Assembly: GCA_023251795.1 (NCBI GenBank)
Contig: JAHEYD010000003.1
Location: 1-64,000 of the forward strand
Direction: 5' to 3'
DNA: 64,000 nucleotides
Source of the DNA: Nitrosotalea sp.
GTDB taxonomy: Archaea; Thermoproteota; Nitrososphaeria; Nitrososphaerales; Nitrosopumilaceae
Shown here: piece after piece, positions 33,301 to 41,845 of the stretch
Numbering within the stretch: the first letter of the stretch is position 1
How the letters are laid out: each line of letters begins with the position of its first letter
The notes under the pieces: generated by a model
What the model was told of the DNA's origin: nothing
Seen by the model: the letters and a program-made list of their open reading frames with translations, nothing else
The model's database searches: none
Position numbers and translations under genes: made by a program

Positions 33301-34467
33301 ATGAGAAAGATTAAGGATTTTGTGGCCAAAAGTGGCGTTATCGTCACGGCCTTCGCGCTTGCTGCATTGATAGCAACAACAGCGGACGCTCAGTTTATAA
33401 GCAAAGCTATCACCAAGAGCAAAGTTAAGGATTGCGCTACAACTGGAAATACTGCCAATATGGTAGTTGTCGTAAAGGATGCTAGATCACAGGGCGATTG
33501 TGATTTGGACGAACCCACCGGGTCAGTTCCGGCTACTTGTGTTTGTAGCGAAGGTTTCTGGGTGCCAGCCAATGGCGGTTCAGTTGTTACTGCCGGTGGG
33601 GCGGTCCCTGCTGGTAGTTTAGTAAAGTTTACTTCTGGTAAGGCAGTAGTAGCGACTGCTGGATCGAATGTTGCTGGTATAGCGGTTACTACTGGAGTAA
33701 ATAATGAATCGATGGTTGTTGCCACAGGCGTTGGCACAGCTTTGGCCGATATACCGGTAGCGGCTGGTCACGGCGTAAAGGCTACGGCTGGTGGTTTGGC
33801 TATTTCTTTCGTTGACTCGGCGCTCGCTGGTTCGACAATCAAGACTACCGCTGCTGGTGCAGCATTCACTAACCAACCGGCGAATGATGGTGCTGAGGTT
33901 GTTTCTAGCGACGCTGGAGATACTACTCAGACTGTTACTATTATCGGAACCACAAATGGTGCAGATACAGTTGTTGTGGAAACTGTCACCCTTACTGGTA
34001 CTGATGCCGTAGCTACTACTAAAGTTGATTGGGGGTTGGTTCTTGCGGTAAAGAAGTCAGCGGCAACTATTGGTACTATTACAATTCGAGAAGCTTCTGG
34101 CGACGCTACAATAGTTACCCTTGCTCCTTCGGTTTTGTCGGCTGGTGTTGAGACTGTTACGGCTACCGGTGCTTACAACGTAGCCCCGAAAGCTGCTGGT
34201 TCTGACACCACTACTAAGCAAATAGGCATGAAGGGTACTGACTCGGCAGGTGATGTTGCTTATGATTCGCAGGCGTTAACAAATGCAACGCCAGTTGCTA
34301 TGAACTCGGCATTCCGCACCGTAACTGAAATTTACACTGGCAATCTTGAAGCCACGCGTACTGCCACAGTTACGGTTGGTGCTGCTGAGGACAAGGATTT
34401 GATGATTGGCCACGCCTTGACGGCAGCTACATCAGAAGGTGGTACTTTTACATTGGCACTGCCATAA
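33301..34467 (+). CDS. Putative decoration-like protein with a signal peptide
   Basis: A 388-residue protein that begins with a classical Sec signal (basic MRKIK, hydrophobic VIVTAFALAALIA, then TTADAQ as a likely cut). After a Cys-containing segment comes a Gly/Ala/Thr/Val-rich part like phage capsid decoration or DUF2190-type proteins (AVPAGSLVKF...VVATAGSNVAGIAV), then repetitive beta-rich sequence. A secretion signal on a virion-like protein is unusual: it could be exported to the host envelope, or the N-terminus may be reused for membrane insertion. Exact function unknown. Confidence 0.6.
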   Translation: MRKIKDFVAKSGVIVTAFALAALIATTADAQFISKAITKSKVKDCATTGNTANMVVVVKDARSQGDCDLDEPTGSVPATCVCSEGFWVPANGGSVVTAGGAVPAGSLVKFTSGKAVVATAGSNVAGIAVTTGVNNESMVVATGVGTALADIPVAAGHGVKATAGGLAISFVDSALAGSTIKTTAAGAAFTNQPANDGAEVVSSDAGDTTQTVTIIGTTNGADTVVVETVTLTGTDAVATTKVDWGLVLAVKKSAATIGTITIREASGDATIVTLAPSVLSAGVETVTATGAYNVAPKAAGSDTTTKQIGMKGTDSAGDVAYDSQALTNATPVAMNSAFRTVTEIYTGNLEATRTATVTVGAAEDKDLMIGHALTAATSEGGTFTLALP

Positions 34468-34485
34468 CACATAGGAAGGGAAATA

Positions 34486-34950
34486 ATGATGTATTTTAAA
34501 AATAGTTTACTGTACAAAGTTCAAATTCTTCTGCCACGTCATGCCGGGTTTATTAATTTAAACCCCGGTGATGTAGTTGAAGGGGAATATTTTGCCAGAT
34601 ACCCGTATTTGAAGCCGGTAGAATTGGCTATGGGTATGAAAGTAAGATTTTCTCAGAGCCGGTTTGAAGGTAGCCTCGTTGAGAAGCTGTCGTCGGTTGC
34701 TAGGTTGAAACCAGTAGCCGATAGTCTCAAGCAGTCGTTGGGTGTTCAGGAGCCTATCCCGGCTCTACCGGAGCCCGAGGAAACCACAGAAGAATCAGAG
34801 CAGCTATCTGAATCTTCAGAAACCACCACTGACCAGACGGAAGCCAAGGAAGAGGGCACGGAGGTATCTTCGGAGGTAACAGAACCGGTGGTAGGGGCGG
34901 TAGCGAAGAAGAAGCTCCCAAAGAAGAAGGCTAAGAAGGAAGAGGAATAA
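34486..34950 (+). CDS. Hypothetical protein with acidic/basic tail
   Basis: A 154-residue protein with AGGAAGGGAAATA upstream. The first 95 residues look folded; the tail is a Glu/Thr/Ser-rich disordered region ending in a Lys cluster (KKKLPKKKAKK). It stands between head and neck genes and may be a minor head protein. Not recognised. Confidence 0.55.
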   Translation: MMYFKNSLLYKVQILLPRHAGFINLNPGDVVEGEYFARYPYLKPVELAMGMKVRFSQSRFEGSLVEKLSSVARLKPVADSLKQSLGVQEPIPALPEPEETTEESEQLSESSETTTDQTEAKEEGTEVSSEVTEPVVGAVAKKKLPKKKAKKEEE

Positions 34951-34954
34951 GTAC

Positions 34955-35770
34955 ATGGCTGCCGTATCAGCAGAGAATTTAGTAAGGATGGTTCGGTTGG
35001 AGTTAGGTCAAGACCGGGGGTACGGACCCGGTGTTGAAATTTCTGATGGTCAAGTGGTATATGCCGTAAGATCGGCAATCGCTCAATATGGCAGATATTA
35101 CCCAAAGAGAAGCATACAACATTTTTCAGCCCCGGTTGGTACCTCAACCTACACACCAAACCCTATCATTAGAGGGATAATTAAAATAAACCTAGTGAGG
35201 GACACTCAATTGGGGCTGGCATTGCCTGAATTATCAATTATTGGAGCTCGTATTATTGGAACGGGTGGTATCGTCCATTGGCAAATTCCTTATGAATATG
35301 CCACCTTCCTAGAATGGAAGACCGGAGCCGAGCAAGTGTTTAGTCAACGTCCTGCATATTTCTGGTCACCGGAAGCGAATAAGATATATTTCTATTCGCC
35401 TGCTGCCCCGTTGAAGGTATACCTCGAAGGTGCTGTGGAGTGGGATTACGCGCTCGATGAGGAAATGTTGGAGACCCCGAATGATCAAGACGACAACGAG
35501 CCATCGGCAATTAAAGTTGATAGACTTAATAAAACTCTAAAAGAGATACCAGCAAATCATGTGAATTGGGTGAGAGACCTTTCATTAGCTCGTTCTATGC
35601 AAATTTTAGGTAGGATGAGGTCAAAGTTCAAATCAATTCCCACTGTTGAGGGCAAAGATACTCAGATGGACGGTGAGGAGTTAAAGTCTGAAGGTAAAGA
35701 ACTTTGGGACAAAATTTCTGAATCAATGAGAAGGTCTGCAGTTTCTAAAATCGGTCCCGTCTTCGCATAA
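34955..35770 (+). CDS. Putative head-tail connector protein
   Basis: A 271-residue protein lying between head and neck genes. It opens with a helical region (SAENLVRMVRLELGQD), followed by a beta-rich core and a helical C-terminus. Similar-sized proteins at this position in other myoviruses are connector or adaptor proteins. The call rests mainly on position. Confidence 0.5.
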   Translation: MAAVSAENLVRMVRLELGQDRGYGPGVEISDGQVVYAVRSAIAQYGRYYPKRSIQHFSAPVGTSTYTPNPIIRGIIKINLVRDTQLGLALPELSIIGARIIGTGGIVHWQIPYEYATFLEWKTGAEQVFSQRPAYFWSPEANKIYFYSPAAPLKVYLEGAVEWDYALDEEMLETPNDQDDNEPSAIKVDRLNKTLKEIPANHVNWVRDLSLARSMQILGRMRSKFKSIPTVEGKDTQMDGEELKSEGKELWDKISESMRRSAVSKIGPVFA

Positions 35771-35779
35771 GAGATAATT

Positions 35780-37339
35780 ATGGTAGAGTATATCCGGAAG
35801 CCATTATTTGGATTCCAAAAGGATATCAGATATTTGTCTGGTATTCATAAGGGGTTCCATAAAATAATGTTTCCGAAAATAGCGGTTATACTATCGAAAG
35901 ACACCTACGACCCGCTTTATTTAGAAAACCCGGAAGTTTTGAAAGACATAGAAAATTCTGACCCAATAATTGTTAGGGTAAAAGTAAGAGCAGACCCACC
36001 AAAAGCCGAGCTTAAAAAATATGGAATTGAGCAAAATAGAAGCATAAGGTACACGTTTGATTCCTCGGAAGCTCGTCAACATGGGTTAGATGTTAAAAAT
36101 CTTCTCGGTGCGTTCACTTTTTTGGAGAGTGAAGTTTACAGAATTACGGAAGTTTTCCCTGAGGATTACATAACTTACCATGTAAGCGACGCCACCAAAG
36201 AAAATTTACCTTACCTGAACATAGTTGCCTTCGGTGTCAAAATCAGGCCGTTCTCATCAACCGTGGATGCGCAGTTACCTGATACCCCGAAAAGTGATGT
36301 GTTATTCGGAAGAAATAAAGATGTGCTGTACATTAAGGAACGTTCTAAGGAACTTTACGACAAAATTTTCGAACCAATAGCTATTTATTACCCGAAGTCT
36401 CTTGACTACGACCCGTTGTATGGGGAATCCGATAGGTTGCCTGAATTTGTTAGATACGATATTCCGGGCATGGTTACTCGTGGTGATGATGCTATGAGAG
36501 ATTTCTTCGGGAAAACCGGTGTTAACAAAACGAGAGACATGAATTTGGATTTCCAAATAGAATCATTCAAATCTAGGGGAATTTCGTTACCCATGATTGG
36601 TACCGTGGTGGCCGTTGAAGGTGATTTTTATATGGTTAACGAAACTAGGTTTGTGGATAAATTTTTTAATACTACTAACGAATATTCTAGAATATCGTGT
36701 TTGTTGAACAAGCTCCGCCCATCCTCGATGCCAGATGTTGGTGATCAAGTGCCGAAAGACCCTCCGAGCACGAGTAAGTTACTGTTCTTAGGTAAAGATG
36801 ATATTAGTTTCTTGGCAGATGTACAAAGGGATTATCACGAGACAGCTTTTGTGGACATTGAGTTTATTGATAGGATATTTGATCAAGATTACGATACTCT
36901 TTATCTTGAGGATGTTAACGAATTTTTGGTTAAAGGGAATCGTTACAAAATACCCGCCGCTGTTGTCGTTACCCCAAACCGTCAACGACTCAGAAAATTT
37001 GGTATTGAGTCTGTCAGAGATATTCAACTGTTCGTTTCTCTCTCGGCTATTAGTAGTAGGATACCAATAAAGCCGGGCGAAGTCGAACCGACTTTAGGTA
37101 CCCTATTTGTTTATGAAGGTGAAGTATACTACATTACGGACCAAGACCCGTGCCATTATTTCGGAAATACTAGGAGGTTTTTAAGTTATTCACTCTTCGC
37201 TAAAAAGCTTCGTTCTTCAATAAAAGAAAGTAATTATATTATTGAATCTGATTCGGTAAAAGTTGATGACAATAAATCAGTAACGATTGAGAGGAGTCTG
37301 ACTGCTGATATGTCAGAATACACAAAAGATGATAAATAA
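35780..37339 (+). CDS. Neck-like protein made of three tandem repeats
   Basis: A 519-residue protein with three divergent repeats of about 170 residues. Each has a YDPLY[L/G]E segment (residues about 45, 214 and 372), a long helix-strand unit with P-x-x-x-L-x-x-F/Y-GIE (plain in repeats 1 and 3), a G-x-x-F/V-x-x-EG strand pair and a YYITE-type motif. T4-type neck proteins (gp14) carry a single comparable [D/E]-x-LYGE segment, which is why I propose a neck role; the triplication is unusual. The start overlaps nothing; a short GAGATAATT precedes it. Confidence 0.55.
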   Translation: MVEYIRKPLFGFQKDIRYLSGIHKGFHKIMFPKIAVILSKDTYDPLYLENPEVLKDIENSDPIIVRVKVRADPPKAELKKYGIEQNRSIRYTFDSSEARQHGLDVKNLLGAFTFLESEVYRITEVFPEDYITYHVSDATKENLPYLNIVAFGVKIRPFSSTVDAQLPDTPKSDVLFGRNKDVLYIKERSKELYDKIFEPIAIYYPKSLDYDPLYGESDRLPEFVRYDIPGMVTRGDDAMRDFFGKTGVNKTRDMNLDFQIESFKSRGISLPMIGTVVAVEGDFYMVNETRFVDKFFNTTNEYSRISCLLNKLRPSSMPDVGDQVPKDPPSTSKLLFLGKDDISFLADVQRDYHETAFVDIEFIDRIFDQDYDTLYLEDVNEFLVKGNRYKIPAAVVVTPNRQRLRKFGIESVRDIQLFVSLSAISSRIPIKPGEVEPTLGTLFVYEGEVYYITDQDPCHYFGNTRRFLSYSLFAKKLRSSIKESNYIIESDSVKVDDNKSVTIERSLTADMSEYTKDDK

Positions 37340-38837
37340 GATAATAGCTTTTATAATATCACTGTGTTTGGTTGTACCGGCATTTGCTGCTGACGGTCCA
37401 ATAAGTGGTCTTCCAGAAGCCACTTCGGTTAATAGTGGAGATCTATTTTATTTAGTGTGCCTGACTTGCGGCGGCGGTACCAAGGACAGAAAAATCCAAG
37501 CCACTACACTAGCTGATTACATGAAATCGCAGCTTGGGCTGGCGCTCGATCTTGCTAACAATGGATTCGATGAATCTACAGCGTTAAAACGGATAAATAC
37601 TACTGGTGATACTAACTCGATTTTTACCGAAACACCGGCTGATGAGCTTTTAATTGACGTTTCCAAAAGTTGGCCTTTTGCCGATGCTGCGACTTCGGCT
37701 ACGTCGGCTTCGACTGCTGGAGCGCTTTCCACCGACCCAACAGATTGTGACCCTGAAAAATTCGTATATGCTATGGATGCTGATGGTACATTGTATTGTG
37801 ACAAACCACCATCAGGCGCTCCAACTACGGTTGATTATATAGTTAAGACTGCAGATGCCGGGCTTTCTGCTGAGCGTGTTCTTACCGATACTGGAACCAT
37901 AACGTGGGATTGGGCAACGGCGGGACAGGCCAAAGCGACTGCCGTTGACGTAACTTGTACTGACTGTCTGGGCGCCACGGAGATTGACGAAAGTGGAACG
38001 TTAGATGGTATCGGATCAACACGCGGTTCCATGCTCTCTCGTGGGGCTAGCGGATGGATCGCGACGACCCCGGGGACGGCCGGGTATGTTTGGATGTCCA
38101 ATGGCTCCGGCGCTGACCCGTCATGGCAAACACAATCGGCGCTTTCAAACGTTGCGCCATACGGGCAATACGATCCTGATAACCCGCCTGCTACTTGCGA
38201 TACATGCGACGAGTTCACGAGCGGCACGACGCTCACCTACTCGTGGGGTAATCAAGGAGGCGCTTCATACACGACTGCCAATGGTAGACTCATTATCACT
38301 TCTGCGACAGAGACGACTTTCCAAGTGCGCGGGATCTACGTGACCGCGCCGTCCGGCTCGTGGACCGCTTCAGCAAAACTGAATTGCAACGTCCTCGGCA
38401 ACAACTACCGAAACTGCGGAATCTCCACGATCTATTCAGGCACGCTCGTGGCCATGACGGGAATGTTTGTCTGTGATATGCAGGAGCGTCTTTCCTCCCC
38501 AACGGGGCGCTACTACGCCCTCGAAGCGAACAACACCAGCTACACCGCAAGCGGCGCGCTCGCCAACATCAGCGCGATTCAGCCGTTCGTCTACTCGCAA
38601 GACGCGTACTTTCAGATTCGCTATGACGCGACGGCGGACACGCTGGCCTGCTTGTTCTCGCTCAATGGAGTCGATTTTGTTGATCTCGGGGCGACGGATC
38701 TCACCGGAGTCACGACTGATCCAGGGTATGTCGGAATGGAAATTGGCAACTTCGACTCGACTAGCTCCTACGAGGTCGGGAGCTATGCTTTCTTCCGCGT
38801 CCGCACCGACGCCAACCGCAACCTCGTTGGCGAGTAA
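37329..38837 (+). CDS. Secreted fibre-like protein with concanavalin/LamG-like C-terminal domain
   Basis: A 502-residue protein with an N-terminal Sec signal (MINKIIAFIISLCLVVPAFAA). Residues 22-270 are a Thr/Ala/Asp-rich, Cys-containing fibre-like region; residues about 290-495 look like a concanavalin A/LamG-type jelly roll (SWTASAKLNCN, FQIRYDATADTLACLFSLNG). Such domains bind sugars. From about 37.9 kb to the stop, base composition becomes clearly GC-rich with a different codon preference, then returns to AT-rich in the next gene, so this half was probably acquired recently. A receptor-binding or glycan-binding role is inferred. Confidence 0.65.
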   Translation: MINKIIAFIISLCLVVPAFAADGPISGLPEATSVNSGDLFYLVCLTCGGGTKDRKIQATTLADYMKSQLGLALDLANNGFDESTALKRINTTGDTNSIFTETPADELLIDVSKSWPFADAATSATSASTAGALSTDPTDCDPEKFVYAMDADGTLYCDKPPSGAPTTVDYIVKTADAGLSAERVLTDTGTITWDWATAGQAKATAVDVTCTDCLGATEIDESGTLDGIGSTRGSMLSRGASGWIATTPGTAGYVWMSNGSGADPSWQTQSALSNVAPYGQYDPDNPPATCDTCDEFTSGTTLTYSWGNQGGASYTTANGRLIITSATETTFQVRGIYVTAPSGSWTASAKLNCNVLGNNYRNCGISTIYSGTLVAMTGMFVCDMQERLSSPTGRYYALEANNTSYTASGALANISAIQPFVYSQDAYFQIRYDATADTLACLFSLNGVDFVDLGATDLTGVTTDPGYVGMEIGNFDSTSSYEVGSYAFFRVRTDANRNLVGE

Positions 38838-39386
38838 ATGTCCGATAGATTAAAAAGAATAACCGAATTTCCTGACGCCAGAATTGTAGCTTCCGTTATT
38901 GACAGGGAAACTAAGAAAATGGCGAGGGAGATTGCGTATAGGGTAGCGGCAAGGCTTGCTGGTAAACTACGCAGTACGATCCTGAATCAGACTATGAATT
39001 GGACTCCATTGTCAGAGGATTGGTTACGTAGGAAAGAAGCCCTTGGTTGGGATACTAGAATATTAAGAGCCACTGGAGCGTACGTAAATTCAATTGTTGC
39101 TAGAAGAATTTCCGATAGTAGATACGAAGTTGCTCCGGGGAACACTATTACTGAATCTGGCGTTTCTTTAAAACAAATAGGAGCTTGGTTGGAATACGGA
39201 ACCATATACCCAAACGGCCATGTTAGAATGCCAGCAAGACCACACTGGAGGCCGATTTGGAGACAATTCATGGTGAAGGACCAAGAAGAGATAATAAAGG
39301 ATATTCAGAGTAAGTTGACTCCAATGTTGAGAAACGCATACAAACCTAGAAGGTCTGGTAGAACAGTGAAGGACGTAAGAAAATGA
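38838..39386 (+). CDS. Tail completion protein (HK97 gp10 / virion morphogenesis-like)
   Basis: A 182-residue protein with the pattern of gp10/virion-morphogenesis proteins: N-terminal helix, WTPLSEDWLRRKEALGW, LRATGAYVNSIVARR, LKQIGAWLEYGT, and the near-diagnostic RMPARPHWRPIWRQF. These proteins sit at the head-tail joint or tail end. The start is directly after the previous TAA. Confidence 0.75.
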   Translation: MSDRLKRITEFPDARIVASVIDRETKKMAREIAYRVAARLAGKLRSTILNQTMNWTPLSEDWLRRKEALGWDTRILRATGAYVNSIVARRISDSRYEVAPGNTITESGVSLKQIGAWLEYGTIYPNGHVRMPARPHWRPIWRQFMVKDQEEIIKDIQSKLTPMLRNAYKPRRSGRTVKDVRK

Positions 39387-40294
39387 CGACAGATTTCAGA
39401 GAAGAAGAACATATAGAATTTGTTCAGCCAACTCCTCCGGTCGGTCTGACGGAAGATGAGACTAACTTTAGGGAAGATAAGATTGATATTCTCCGTCGCT
39501 ACGATGAAGCGGTTAATCTTCTTATATCAGTATTTACCCCAAATAAGAAAGTTAAAAAGGTATATAAAATAGCTGAATTAGAAAGTATGGACGTACCGCA
39601 GTTGCGAGTGCTGGCGAAAATATTAGATGTTCACGATGAAACCGACAGAAAAGATGTGTTAATAAAATCTGTGTACAATGCTCAAAGGATACCAGTAGTA
39701 ATTGCTTCCCCACAACCGGCGTATGCTACTCAACAAAAGACGACCGGGAGGAAAGAAGGTTCGCCATTGTTCTACACCCAGAGGTATCCAGTAATTTCGA
39801 TTTTAAGGATGCCCCTTCAGGACGACCAAGCAAGGTTCAATAGAACACCAAGACGTAAGCTAGCTTGGACTCAGGACGGTAATGCGGTTCTCCAAGCTTG
39901 GCAACCAAACCCCGTTAAGATACCTTATCAAATCGAATTTATCTCGTTTACCACTGCAGAAGCAAATGCGTTTCACATATGGATAGAACGTCTATTCTCG
40001 TTTCCATATGTAAGGTTTATGGTTGATCATGGGTACCCATACGGAAATCGTGCAGTTTTTGCATTTTCTGAATCGTCATTCCAAGATCAGACAGAATACG
40101 AACAAAATTCGGAAACTGCTGAGAAATTAATTCGACATATTTACACGATTATTGTAGATGGTTGGATACCTACTCAAATGTGGATCACGCCAACTGTCAG
40201 AAAAGTTACAACACAATTCGTGGATTCTACGAATGATTCCGAAGATGTATTATCATCCAATACTGAAATACTTGAAGATATTTATTTAGATTAG
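39383..40294 (+). CDS. Putative tail terminator with SAP-like N-terminal segment
   Basis: A 303-residue protein. Residues about 55-95 contain a SAP-like helix-extended-helix pattern (MDVPQLRVLAKILDV, then DRKDVLIKSVY). The C-terminal 170 residues are beta-rich (IPYQIEFISFTTAEANAFHIW) and resemble tail terminator or completion proteins that precede sheath genes in myoviruses. The assignment rests on position plus fold impression. It overlaps its upstream neighbour by four bases and ends in a terminator. Confidence 0.45.
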   Translation: MTTDFREEEHIEFVQPTPPVGLTEDETNFREDKIDILRRYDEAVNLLISVFTPNKKVKKVYKIAELESMDVPQLRVLAKILDVHDETDRKDVLIKSVYNAQRIPVVIASPQPAYATQQKTTGRKEGSPLFYTQRYPVISILRMPLQDDQARFNRTPRRKLAWTQDGNAVLQAWQPNPVKIPYQIEFISFTTAEANAFHIWIERLFSFPYVRFMVDHGYPYGNRAVFAFSESSFQDQTEYEQNSETAEKLIRHIYTIIVDGWIPTQMWITPTVRKVTTQFVDSTNDSEDVLSSNTEILEDIYLD

Positions 40295-40298
40295 AAAG

Positions 40299-40333
40299 AA
40301 AAATTCTAAAATATTTTTTGCATAGAATTTTTT
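40299..40333 (+). terminator. AT-rich intrinsic terminator
   Basis: AAAAATTCTA pairs with TAGAATTTTT around a 14-base loop, and the T run continues. It lies right after the gene ending at 40294. Confidence 0.7.
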
Positions 40334-40375
40334 GAGGATTGATTGGATATACCATTGATTAATGGAGAACAATAA

Positions 40376-40600
40376 ATGTCAACTTCAGTTGAAAATTTAC
40401 TTAGACAAGCAGTACCGATTCTTTATAACGATCCTACTGATCTCAATGTTTTGAAGCTATACATTTTGAAGGATCGAGAAGTTGTTTACATGGATGAGGC
40501 TGTGGCTGTCACCCAAGATATAACTGATAAGGAATCAGCCGGTCATTTAGTGACTGCTGCTAGTGCAGAGACTCCCGGAACCAGATTCGATATAGCATAA
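40376..40600 (+). CDS. Small hypothetical protein
   Basis: A 74-residue protein with GGAGAACAATAA before the ATG. Neutral, with a beta-strand-rich middle (LNVLKLYILKDREVVYMDEAV). Not recognised; it could be a minor tail protein. Confidence 0.5.
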   Translation: MSTSVENLLRQAVPILYNDPTDLNVLKLYILKDREVVYMDEAVAVTQDITDKESAGHLVTAASAETPGTRFDIA

Positions 40601-40610
40601 AGGGAAAATT

Positions 40611-41834
40611 ATGATTTCTACTAGAAATAAAAGTTGGGGATTTTATGGGGCTTCGGTAAATAGTTATGAACTAGGTGCCCGGGAAATGTCTCAGCTTTGG
40701 GGCGCAGCGATAAAAGAAATTATGAATTATACCGGTTGGCCGGAAGAAATCTCCCGCGACTTTTTAGATTCAAGGTATGGTCGTAATTTCTCTGACGATC
40801 TCTCATTCGGGTTGTCTTCTATGACGGAACCGCCTGACGTGGCTGAGCTTGTTGAAGTTTTGGCTAGCAGAATTTCCAACCAGAGATCAGCGTTCAAGGA
40901 TTTCGAGAAAACTTATGACTCTGAATCTTTCAGTGATCTTGATGAAGGAACGATAATGCATTTGGACGAGGTTGGTGTTACCAGCGTCGATTTTTACAGG
41001 AAGCCGGGTTCTTGGGATGAAGTTCCAGACAGTAAATACCCAATAGATGAAACCGGGCTAGATGTAATTGACGAAGACGAATTATACCGAGGGAAAGCTG
41101 GTACCCCGAGCGATTATTTTGCTATTGAAGTACCGCAATATTTTATACTTGCAAGGAAAAATGGCAATTCGTACTTGATAAATACTGAAGGGTACAGGTA
41201 CGCTCGGTACGCTGTCAAACTTCCAAAGTTGGAGTCGAAAACTGTGAATAAGGCTAAAAGCATAAACGAGAGTTTTATGGAGCCAGAAGTTTTCAAGAGT
41301 GACGGTTGGGAGATAGAGACTAGTCGTGGTACTTATTTCTTGCCATCGGAAGTAGAACCTACTCCTGAACACCCTGAGGATTTCGAGCAATACGTTGATG
41401 GGAAGCCAACTAGTTTCAAAAAGATAAGCGGTTGGTTCGGCAGAATGTCGGCTCCCGGATATCTTGATTCAACTGATTGGACTTTCGGTAAATCACAAAT
41501 GGAAGTTGAAGAAGAGCTAGAACATTATTATGGTAACGAAGATGAATTAGAAGAGAGCAAGAAAAATGAATCAGAATTCAAAGATGATGATATTTCCGAA
41601 TTAAAAGATCTTCTTTCTGAAATTGAAGATAGAATCAATGATGCAGTCTCCGCAGCAGAAAAAGCCCGTTCGTTTGCAGACCATATGGGCGGTGAAGTTA
41701 GCAGGGTGGTTGCTGGACAGTTAGAGCACTACCTGATTAACAACATCCAAGCATTTGCTGATGATGAAAGACAAATTGGTTCTGTTCCTAGTTTAGTAGA
41801 CTTTTTAGACAACGAACTTGACTTAGAAGAATAA
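40611..41834 (+). CDS. Multidomain protein before the tail sheath, with SINE/SFME site
   Basis: A 407-residue protein. Residues 1-90 carry a domain common in phage virion proteins: a GFYGA motif, TGWPEEISRDFLDSRYGRNFSDDLSFGL. Residues 90-215 hold a second domain. SINE220|SFME|P follows, then a domain to about 320 and an acidic coiled-coil tail. The INE|S site is of the same type as in the protease and in the giant genes, suggesting that parts of the protein are released. Position between neck and sheath does not match any T4 gene. Confidence 0.6.
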   Translation: MISTRNKSWGFYGASVNSYELGAREMSQLWGAAIKEIMNYTGWPEEISRDFLDSRYGRNFSDDLSFGLSSMTEPPDVAELVEVLASRISNQRSAFKDFEKTYDSESFSDLDEGTIMHLDEVGVTSVDFYRKPGSWDEVPDSKYPIDETGLDVIDEDELYRGKAGTPSDYFAIEVPQYFILARKNGNSYLINTEGYRYARYAVKLPKLESKTVNKAKSINESFMEPEVFKSDGWEIETSRGTYFLPSEVEPTPEHPEDFEQYVDGKPTSFKKISGWFGRMSAPGYLDSTDWTFGKSQMEVEEELEHYYGNEDELEESKKNESEFKDDDISELKDLLSEIEDRINDAVSAAEKARSFADHMGGEVSRVVAGQLEHYLINNIQAFADDERQIGSVPSLVDFLDNELDLEE

Positions 41835-41845
41835 GGAGCCGAGTA

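Noticed and set aside
33390-33737. Reverse-strand frame opposite the decoration-like gene
   Set aside because: Composition is that of the complement of an Ala/Val/Thr-rich gene; no ribosome binding site.
38296-38853. Long alternative frames in the GC-rich fibre domain
   Set aside because: GC-rich coding DNA has few stops in other frames; the frame with the LamG-like domain continues the signal-peptide protein and is the real one.
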